Positions 51,501-58,950 of a stretch of 64,000 bases of DNA are shown one piece after another (position 1 is the stretch's first letter; each line of letters starts with the position of its first letter). This DNA is from Vitis vinifera. Taxonomy: Eukaryota > Streptophyta > Magnoliopsida > Vitales > Vitaceae. A program made the position numbers and the translations under genes. The stretch is taken from assembly GCF_030704535.1 (NCBI RefSeq), contig NC_081823.1:26652001-26716000 (forward strand). The letters are read 5' to 3'. The notes beneath the pieces were generated by a model that saw only the letters and a list, made by a program, of their open reading frames with translations, was not told the origin of the DNA and made no database searches.

Positions 51501-54500
51501 TCCTTGTTAAGGAAAATGGATACAAGGAGAGGACATAGTGTCAAGGCGTCAGGGGAGAAGAGGAAGCCAAACACATCTTCCCGTTTTGACAAGGAGATCC
51601 AAAAGTTGGAGTGCCTAGCTAACTGCAACAAGTCTCCTAAGTCAGTTAGGGGCAAGGGGAGGAGCTTCGGGGATCAAGCTATTGTTTAGTGAGGATTTCA
51701 AGATGAGTCATTACTTGGGGTGGTAAGTAGGAGGGCTTGAGAGATGGCTAGGTAAATCTATTTTATTGGGGTGTTAGGGGTGGCTGGGGTGTTTAGGGGT
51801 GGGTTTGGATAGTTTTCCTCATTGTTCTCTCTGTTTTTCTACTATGGCACATTTTGTATACTACATGTGTACATTGTTGTGCCCTTTCTTAGGGCTTTTA
51901 ATATATTCTTGCAATTTACCTATAAAAAAAATGATTAATTTTCTTAACTAATTTGTATCTACATACTTTGTTTGCTTTGCTCTATGTTGAGAGAGTGTTT
52001 TATCATAAATTAGAGTGAATTGTAAGATTTGAAACATTAGATTGGGTTTTCTTTAGCAGGAGGTTTTAAGGGCTCCCAACACTATTTCAAGGTAAAGCAC
52101 TTTCTCTGTTGAGATATAATTTTTTGTTACATGGGTTTGTATGCTTAGTCACCTTTTCTTTTCATCCAATCCAGGATCTGAAATCTTGCATGATTTTGTT
52201 TGTGAAAGTTTGTTCCATACAAGCTATTTTTGGTAGAGGTCTTTTTGAGGTTGAGTATATTTTCATATTCCAATCCCAAATCCTGCATGCAACGGTATAT
52301 AAAGTTTTTCATGCAAGATCACTTAAATCTTGTTTATCATCATACGTTATCCTTTTAGACAGGAGCTTAGTGTCACGGACTTAGTCGTTCACTAAGCTCG
52401 TGCGGCACTTAGACAAGTCAAGACGCTTGATCTTGCTAAGTCAGCCTTGCTCCCAATACTTAGCTCACCCGGCTAAGACACTCGCGACTCAAAAGCTTAA
52501 GAAGCTTGGTAGGCAACTCCTTAAAGAATGGAAGCTTTCTATTACTCAAAGAAGCCTTACAAGTGCTTAGATGCTCACTTGCTTGGTTAGGAAGTGATTT
52601 TGGGTGGTGTCTTGGCCAAATGAGGCCCTCACCTATTTATAGGCACCAAGGGAACTCTCTAGAACCTTGGAGGGTTCCCTTACAAATCAAGAATATTCTA
52701 GAACATCCTACCCTATTCTATGTACAACCCTATGTACAAGAGATTCCTAGAAGTCTCTAGAAAGCCTTGGACTCCTCCCATGCCTTCCACCATAGTGTAG
52801 AGATGTGTGGACATCTCTAGGCATTTCTAGAACCTTCCACACTCTTCCCACCAATGACTTAGTGTAGATGGCTCCAGGAGTCTCCAGAAGCTTCCCTCCT
52901 CCTATATAAGCCCATGGGGAGGGTCATTTGAAACATCCTGTGACACTCTCCCCCACCGATGCCGTCGACGTCCTCGTCGTTGCCTCATTCTGAAACCTCT
53001 CGATGTGTTTCCAGAATTTTCTCAAGGCATCCGCATGTTCCCAGCTTACCCGCCTCTTAGGTAGTCCTTTCCATCGGACTAGATACTCTATCACAGGAGG
53101 GACCCCTTGTCTCCTGGTGACCCGTTCAGCCAGGATATTCTTCACCTCCTTCTCCCGTGAGGCTCCAGATGGATGCAGACCCGTGCGCTTTCGATGCTTA
53201 GAGTGCTGCTTCCTCTTACCCATTGAGTTCACCTTTCCCTTGGTGACCTCTTCCATGTGGGTGCGGGCTACCTCAGCTCGCTCCCCTTTTTCCTCCTTTA
53301 CTTGCACCCCTGCTAGTAAGGAGGTCTCAGGCGTACTAGGCTTCGGGTTGAATTGGAGGGCACCTAGTAGCTGCATTGAGCCCATATGTGCTTCGTCCTC
53401 CTGCTCCCTCTCCTCGATCATGGCACTGAGCGCCTTCCTCTTTGGACAATCCCGTGCCCAATGTGGTCCGTCACATAGGAAGCATTTGATTTTAGGCGTA
53501 AACTCCTTCCTTTCCGCCTTATCCCTTCCTTCCCGGACGTTAGACGTCTTGCCTGATCCCTTTTTAGGAGCATTGTGGTCCCTTGGAACCTCGTCTCCCC
53601 CACCCATGGCGTGGCTATCCTCCAAAGACTCGACCTTGGAGGAGTCTCCTCTCTTATAATCCGTTAAAGATTCTGCTACTGCCATAGCAGTGGCTAAGTC
53701 TTGAACACCTCGGCGCCTTAATTCCTGCTCGGCCCACCCTTGCAGGTTATCCATGAAGTTGAATAGCAGCTCCTCTTGAGTCATGTTAGGAATCTCAAGC
53801 ATGAGCGAAGAGAATTCCTTGACGTAGTCGCGTATTGAGCTTGTGTGCTTAAGACGCCGCATGTTTTTCCTAGCCAGGTAAGCCACGTCCTCGGGGTAGA
53901 ACTGCTTTTTGATCTCCCTCTTGAAATCCTCCCATGTCTCTATGGTGCAAATGCCTTTCTCCATATCGGCAAACCTTCGACGCCACCATAGAGTAGCTGT
54001 GTCAGTAAGGTAGAGAGTTGCAGTTCTTACCTTAGCCGCCTCATCCGTCAATGCGATAGCCTCAAAGTATCGCTCCATATGCCATAAGAAGTTATCCAAC
54101 TCCTTGGCATCCCGATTGCCACTAAACCTATGTGGCTTCGGCACCTCCACCCTAGATGCCTCCTGTGTGGCCATGACCCGTGCCGACACAGCAGCCTTGT
54201 AGATGGCCAACTCCTGCCTCACCTCCTGGTCTCGGGCCTCCATGCGCGCAGCCAAGGCCTCCATCCTTGACTCCATGCTAGCAAGCATGCTTAAGACCTT
54301 TCCTTGGAAGGACACAAACTCCTCGTGCGACACTGGTTGAACCTGTGAGATTAGCACCCCCTCGCGAAGGTCTTGGATCTGCTCCCTTAGATCCTCTAAG
54401 CCCTTCTCCATGCCTTGCTCGATCAAGTCCAACCCCTCCCGAGTGTCTGCCATGGCTAGCTCCACCTTGGCTAACCTTGCCTCCATGTTGGCTAAGGCGT

Positions 54501-57500
54501 CACGAGACTTATCCTTCCTGCCCCTGCCCCGTGCAGTAGGCTCGGTCTCCCTCCCACAGGTTTGCTCACTAGTCTCCTCCACGTTGGAACCCGACATGCT
54601 TCCTTTGCTATGCCCACCTCGTAACCGCGCTCTGATACCACTTGTCACGGACTTAGTCGTTCACTAAGCTCGTGCGGCACTTAGACAAGTCAAGACGCTT
54701 GATCTTGCTAAGTCAGCCTTGCTCCCAATACTTAGCTCACCCGGCTAAGACACTCGCGACTCAAAAGCTTAAGAAGCTTGGTAGGCAACTCCTTAAAGAA
54801 TGGAAGCTTTCTATTACTCAAAGAAGCCTTACAAGTGCTTAGATGCTCACTTGCTTGGTTAGGAAGTGATTTTGGGTGGTGTCTTGGCCAAATGAGGCCC
54901 TCACCTATTTATAGGCACCAAGGGAACTCTCTAGAACCTTGGAGGGTTCCCTTACAAATCAAGAATATTCTAGAACATCCTACCCTATTCTATGTACAAC
55001 CCTATGTACAAGAGATTCCTAGAAGTCTCTAGAAAGCCTTGGACTCCTCCCATGCCTTCCACCATAGTGTAGAGATGTGTGGACATCTCTAGGCATTTCT
55101 AGAACCTTCCACACTCTTCCCACCAATGACTTAGTGTAGATGGCTCCAGGAGTCTCCAGAAGCTTCCCTCCTCCTATATAAGCCCATGGGGAGGGTCATT
55201 TGAAACATCCTGTGACATTAGGCTATGTTTGGCAGTTGTTGTCAACATCAGTTTTTTGCTTTTAAAAAAAAACATATTTGACTATAAATTATACCCAAAA
55301 CGAGTTTTTGAGAATTGTTCTAAAAATAGGGTGTTTTCTAAGAACATATTTTAGTTATTTTCAATTGTTTTTTTGAGGTTGTTTTCAAAAATATTTAGAA
55401 ACATAAAAAACACGTTGAGAACATTCCAAGTTTTCAAACAACCTTTTGTTCTAAAAACCTATAGAGAATTGTTTTTGAAAACTATTCTCAAAAATTGTTT
55501 TTTGATAAATGCTTTCGAAAAAGTTCCTAAACAAGCCCTTATTGTTTCTATTATGGGAACAACTTCTTGTTTGTTGCTGCATATGATGTGTAAATTTCAT
55601 TTGGATTGTCAATTAGCATGAAGTTTGAGGCTATGTACTTAAGAACTGTTTTATTTAGGTCAAAACTCACCTTAATGTGCTTAAATGGACTGATCAATAT
55701 ATAATCAAATTTATGAGCTGGATACTGTGACCAACACCACCATTTGAAATTTGAAAAAATGAGAGGGCGTTCAAAAATACTGAAAAAACGGATTAAGCTA
55801 TCAAACAATCTTTTATGTTTTATTTCTAAGAATGGGTGAAGGTGTATATAGGAGATTGCCCTTTGTCCATGTTGGACTTTATTGATTGGTTGAGTTCTAG
55901 GTAGGTTTTTTGCGTTTACTGTGATATCATGGGGCCTTTTTACGCCCTTGTATACATTGTGAATACATTAGTGAGTCCTTTTGTTTAGTGCTCTTTCATT
56001 TAATGAATATATTGCTTTTGTCGATCAAAAAAATAGTGGGGCGAACCCCAGTTCACTGCAACTGAATTCTTGGCCAAGAGCAACAACCGATGGGAGGCTG
56101 CAGGGGAGCCTGAGTGCTGTTGTACCCACTCACTTTCCTTGGGCAAAGTTCCAGTTCAGGCAGCTTAAAAAGATATGCAGAGTCTGATGAACCTACTCAA
56201 TAAAATGCACCAAAACTCAACCAGAACTTACACCAAGTAAATGAATGCCTAAATGATATACAAATGCTTGAAAGATACCTTCAAAAACATCTGCAAGAAC
56301 ACTTGCACAGGGGTTTTTAAGAAGAGGAAATTCATGAGGATCATGCCCTACTGAAACTCTAGCTCAACATTTGTTCTTCAACTTTAGGAGCAACCAGTAG
56401 TCAAATTCATGGAAGACATTATAATACTCATGAAAACTTCATAAGTTGTAAAGCCATGTGACGTTGGATAAGGGTTTGATGCAAAGGTAGGGCCTGGTAG
56501 AGGGGTGGTTACCTAGGAGCAGAAGATTCATAAATGTCTGCTACATTGTCCATGCACAACACTTGGTCAGATCTTACATATTCCATTTATGAGATGTATC
56601 TTCCATAGTAGAGATGTAACAGTCAAATTACACATGTTCTGTACTTCCCTCTTCCTATCAAGTTCACAATGCTGAAAGAAAATCATGGGTGCTCTAAAAG
56701 TATTTCCACATTTCCTATTTTTCTTATTCTGTTTATTCTCCCATTCTCTCCTGAGGGCCACAAGAAATCTGTCAGCATAATTTCTTAGGGCTTATTCATC
56801 CCCAAACATCATCCTAATCTTCAGAATTGGACCTATACACTCTTCATCCACCTCAGGATGCCCCATAAGTTAATTTTTGTACCCACATGTGAAAGAGAGA
56901 TAGACATGACTAAAAGAGTAGTCACTACATAAAATCACACTTGATAGATTGACATACAGTGCATCACCAAGAGTGTGTGGGAATCTGAGCTTTGAGTTCA
57001 GTATTAAGGTTATGCACTTTGTATTCGGGACTGGCCATTATCTCTGCATCAATCCCCCCCCTTGCTTGGGGGATTGGGAGCTCGAACCTGAGCGATAGCC
57101 CACTTCAGCTAAACACCAATAATATGCTTCAAATCAGAAGGGCTAAGAAAGCTCTGTCCATGGAAGCATTGGCTGGTGGCTCTTTTGCTATGTCATAAGT
57201 TGGTGGTGGGTTTGAATCAGGTTCCCCCCTATAGAGGGATTTCTTTGGTGCCAGAGAATGGGTTGGAGGTTTTGATGAAGGGGATAGGGCTGTACTTCTA
57301 TCATCACGCTTGGTTCTCACTATGATTTGGATCATTTTGTGGAAAGAGGAATGGGGATCTTCAAGGACAGATGGCCAGGTAAATGTGTCTTGTAATACAA
57401 GATGAACAGGTGAAGTTTGTTTTGATAAGATTTTGTCTGTCTTCCCTTGGGACTTGGGTGATGAAGGAGTTTGTGTTTGATTAAAGAGGATCTGAAGACA

Positions 57501-58329
57501 GTGTCTTCCCATATGAGAAGAGTCAATCCAGTGGTGAGGATTGAACTTTGATGATGGTTCTCTTAGCAGCCCAGATCGAATAGGGATTGGGGGTAATTGT
57601 TGGGATCATCAAGGAGAGGTGATGCAGATGCTGTTATGATTGAATTGCATGCCCCCTGGAATAGAAGCAGCTTGGTGGTGGTGGCCTACCTTCTTTAGAG
57701 AACAATTCATGTACAGCATGTGGATGAGCAATATTGCTGTATTGTTCTCATCCCTTTTTTTCTGGTTTCTGAACAAATGCAGCTGTTTAGGAATTTGCTT
57801 CCTGTTTCCCTTTTTCTCCTGCAAATTTTGGATATATTTCATGAAGGGTGGATCAATATTTCTTCCTTGTATTGTTTGTTCATTCTGTTTTTTCTTTTTC
57901 TGTGTATGTGTGTTCTTTTTGTCTTTGTGCATCACCCTTTGAAAATTTGGAGCTCATGGGCCGCAAGTAGATGGAAGATAGCCCTTTTCTATCAGTCACT
58001 ATACATTTACTGGGCTTTTATTGCAACTCTGCATCAGAGTTATATTAACTGTCTACTATGAAATGGGTTTCGATTTTGTGATGGTTCTCTTGAAGTTTTG
58101 TTTTCCCACAAACATTTTTGACAGTTTTGCTTGAATCGAATGGCAGATGATGGGGAAAGTAAATCAAGAGAGGCTGGCAGAATTTCTTGGGGAACTGCAG
58201 CGTAAAGAGGATACAAATGACCGGTATGTTGCTGCTCTGCGAGGAGAGACATTGACCAGAAAGCCCTATGAAAGGATCCAACCAATCCCAAAGCAAAGCA
58301 ACATGGAAGCTAAGGAGCAGAAGAAGTAG
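48547..58329 (+). CDS. Small conserved plant membrane protein, two exons with a 9.4-kb intron
   Basis: Exon 1 is 48547-48747 (MSVLWEKSETWRWIVRKS.. to ..SNARPDSL) and exon 2 is 58147-58329 (MMGKVNQERLAEFLGELQ.. to ..EAKEQKK), phase 0, donor GTATGT and acceptor TGGCAG: 384 nt, 127 aa. One hydrophobic segment, about residues 24-46 (FFLAFATICGVVPGVIGYCV), predicts a single-pass membrane protein, followed by a charged, probably helical tail. The sequence pattern resembles a conserved plant protein of about 125 residues whose function I do not know; a mitochondrial location is only a guess. The intron holds a tandem repeat, an ORF1-only LINE, an antisense LTR element, a MITE-like element and a LINE 3' end, all of which must be spliced out. 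Upstream in-frame extension was not needed. Confidence 0.82.
48895..49610 (+). repeat. Degenerate ~125-160 bp tandem repeat in the intron (five units)
   Basis: A unit core of GGATTCTA(C/T)..CATCAATTTCTTTG, then GGCTT(C)TGATTCTGGGG, then GATT..TTTTCGTGATATGAT recurs near 48895, 49020, 49179, 49320 and 49469. The spacing is uneven and sequence drift is clear. Confidence 0.75.
49690..51932 (+). mobile_element. LINE (L1-type) with ORF1 only, decayed
   Basis: ORF1 remnants run from about 49730 (SCWFGVESKSFEI) through 50346-50669 (QWARILVKSNRRRVPHKLQV, VQLWWEIIPGLPMVVPKEK, a DUF4283-like region of plant L1 ORF1) to 51411-51689 (MPMVGFEKEIISLLRKMD, SSRFDKEIQKLE, SPKSVRGKGRS), which is the C-terminal end of this ORF1 type. 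The endonuclease and RT of ORF2, which should follow, are absent: sequence goes straight to a 3' UTR (GTGCCCTTTCTTAGGGCTTTTAATATATTC) and a short A-rich tail at 51922-51932. Many stops. Confidence 0.75.
51933..52370. other. Intron sequence between the LINE and the LTR element
   Basis: Unique-looking T-rich intron DNA with no element recognised. It ends in GAGCTTAG at the LTR insertion point. Confidence 0.5.
52371..52945 (-). repeat. 3' LTR of the Gag-chromodomain element
   Basis: 575 bp, apparently identical to 54643-55217. It contains the heat-shock motifs at 52691-52703 and 52825-52837 and TATA motifs on both strands (52633-52641 on -, 52903-52909 on +). Confidence 0.95.
52924..54597 (-). 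CDS. Gag-chromodomain fusion protein of the LTR element
   Basis: 557 aa from ATG 54597 (MSGSNVEETSEQ); the frame is open further up through the primer site but has no ATG there. Residues 1-35 are basic and disordered. 35-135 are heptad-like and likely coiled coil. 165-315 form a retrotransposon gag (capsid-like) domain (LWHMERYFEAI, ATLWWRRRFADME, WEDFKREIKKQFYPED, RRLKHTSSIRDYVKEF). A zinc knuckle CFLCDGPHWARDC lies at 372-384, in CX2CX3HX4C form, one residue shorter than usual. About 485-536 form a chromodomain (ILAERV, IEYLVRWKGLP, VSWEHADAL, HIERF). The stop (TGA) is 22 bases inside the 3' LTR. Chromodomains of chromoviruses normally end the integrase and guide insertion; here it is joined to Gag with protease, RT, RNase H and integrase missing. 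Confidence 0.92.
   Translation of the reverse strand: MSGSNVEETSEQTCGRETEPTARGRGRKDKSRDALANMEARLAKVELAMADTREGLDLIEQGMEKGLEDLREQIQDLREGVLISQVQPVSHEEFVSFQGKVLSMLASMESRMEALAARMEARDQEVRQELAIYKAAVSARVMATQEASRVEVPKPHRFSGNRDAKELDNFLWHMERYFEAIALTDEAAKVRTATLYLTDTATLWWRRRFADMEKGICTIETWEDFKREIKKQFYPEDVAYLARKNMRRLKHTSSIRDYVKEFSSLMLEIPNMTQEELLFNFMDNLQGWAEQELRRRGVQDLATAMAVAESLTDYKRGDSSKVESLEDSHAMGGGDEVPRDHNAPKKGSGKTSNVREGRDKAERKEFTPKIKCFLCDGPHWARDCPKRKALSAMIEEREQEDEAHMGSMQLLGALQFNPKPSTPETSLLAGVQVKEEKGERAEVARTHMEEVTKGKVNSMGKRKQHSKHRKRTGLHPSGASREKEVKNILAERVTRRQGVPPVIEYLVRWKGLPKRRVSWEHADALRKFWKHIERFQNEATTRTSTASVGESVTGCFK
52946..52957 (-). other. Polypurine tract of the Gag-chromodomain element
   Basis: On -, GGTGGGGGAGAG directly abuts the 3' LTR, the expected plus-strand primer. 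It also lies inside the open frame. Confidence 0.88.
54629..54640 (-). other. Primer-binding site (tRNA-iMet) of the Gag-chromodomain element
   Basis: On -, TGGTATCAGAGC begins 2 bases after the 5' LTR. It matches the 3' end of initiator tRNA-Met, as in most plant LTR elements. Confidence 0.92.
54643..55217 (-). repeat. 5' LTR of the Gag-chromodomain element
   Basis: 575 bp, the promoter-bearing LTR in this orientation. U3 is the right part, and the TATA box at 54905-54913 sets the likely start of transcription near 54875-54885. R/U5 is then about 235 bp. Confidence 0.95.
54905..55109 (-). promoter_or_regulatory. LTR promoter with heat-shock elements
   Basis: On -, the TATA box TATAAATAG is at 54905-54913. 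Upstream of it are two perfect three-unit heat-shock elements: GAA-N2-TTC-N2-GAA at 54963-54975 (about 50 bp upstream) and TTC-N2-GAA-N2-TTC at 55097-55109 (about 185 bp upstream). Additional half-sites (CTAGAA, GGTTCC) lie between. Heat-shock factor binding is established for such arrays; activity here is inferred. Confidence 0.7.
55221..55538. mobile_element. MITE-like element beside the LTR element
   Basis: Left end GGCTATGTTTGGCAGTTGTT; right end AAGTTCCTAAACAAGCCC, whose reverse complement GGGCTTGTTTAGGAACTT is similar. The interior has several inverted GTTTTCAAAAA/TTTTGAGAAC motifs. Only about 318 bp, with no coding. The target duplication is not clear, partly because the LTR element inserted at its left edge. 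Confidence 0.5.
55800..56033 (+). mobile_element. LINE 3'-end fragment
   Basis: GGGCCTTTTTACGCCCTTGTATACATTGTG.. then ..AATGAATATATTGCTTTTG and an A-rich tail (GATCAAAAAAA at about 56021-56031). This is the typical 3' UTR layout of plant L1 elements, 5'-truncated on insertion. Confidence 0.6.
56034..58146. other. Remainder of the long intron
   Basis: No coding region recognised on either strand. 57040-57080 has a C-run/G-run pair (CCCCCCCCTTGCTTGGGGG) that could fold as a hairpin. 57880-57920 is T-rich. The intron ends in a T-rich stretch and CAG at 58146. Confidence 0.5.
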
Positions 58330-58950
58330 ATAAGTGGTCGGATCAACCAGTGATGAATACTCCCTGTGCAAATCTGTATCCTTTGACAGGAGAAAGGACT
58401 AAGAGAGGTTTCCCTCGTTTCTTATTCGATGCAATCAATATCCACAGGAAATTGTGGTTTTGACTACTTTGGAACTAGTATTTGTGTGTTTCAGGCATCA
58501 TCAAAGACATGAACTTTGTTTCATTTTAGAATTCGTTCTTGTTCTTGTTGTATTTCCTTTTCTTCTATCAGATAAGCCACAGGCTTGGAATTCAGTTTCT
58601 TGTCTGGCTCCCATTCAGTTTCAGATATGCTGATGTATTATATCACACCAGGTTTTTGGTAGTAAATTCATGATCACGGGAAGTTTCAGCCACAAACGTA
58701 TTCTTCATTGAGAAGCTGGAGGTTGCAACATGTACGTACAAACACATAACATGAATTGCGTGTCAATCGAACCCTTACAAAAAACATAAACACATCATCA
58801 CAGATAATTTTCCAGTCACTAGCAGGTAGGTTAACACTATTTACATGGAAAATTACAGATTGGGGCACAAAGACACATGTGCATCACCAGCACTGAAAGA
58901 AAGATCGTCCCATGTACACTGTAGATAGATTTTTATTTGCCTGACTGCAA

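Larger units (their letters stand above)
52371..55217 (-). mobile_element. Non-autonomous LTR retrotransposon with Gag-chromodomain ORF (TR-GAG type)
   Basis: Two 575-bp direct LTRs (52371-52945 and 54643-55217), each TGTCAC..GTGACA, appear identical by eye. On -, the order is 5' LTR, 2-base gap, tRNA-iMet primer site, one Gag-chromodomain frame, polypurine tract, 3' LTR. The internal region is only about 1.7 kb and has no pol. TTAG flanks both sides (52367-52370 and 55218-55221), a 4-bp duplication. It lies antisense in the intron of the gene at 48547-58329. LTR identity and an unbroken frame point to a recent insertion. It should depend on enzymes supplied by a full-length chromovirus relative. 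Confidence 0.93.

Noticed and set aside
52063-52094. Short stretch with acceptor-like TTTAGCAG and donor-like CAAGGTAAAG in the long intron
   Set aside because: A 32-nt exon would break the frame between the two conserved exons, which join cleanly without it.
52506-52760. 84-residue + frame, repeated identically at 54778-55032
   Set aside because: It is LTR sequence duplicated in both LTRs, not a gene; useful only as evidence of LTR identity.
53003-53659. 218-residue + frame
   Set aside because: Shadow of the Gag-chromodomain gene on the other strand.
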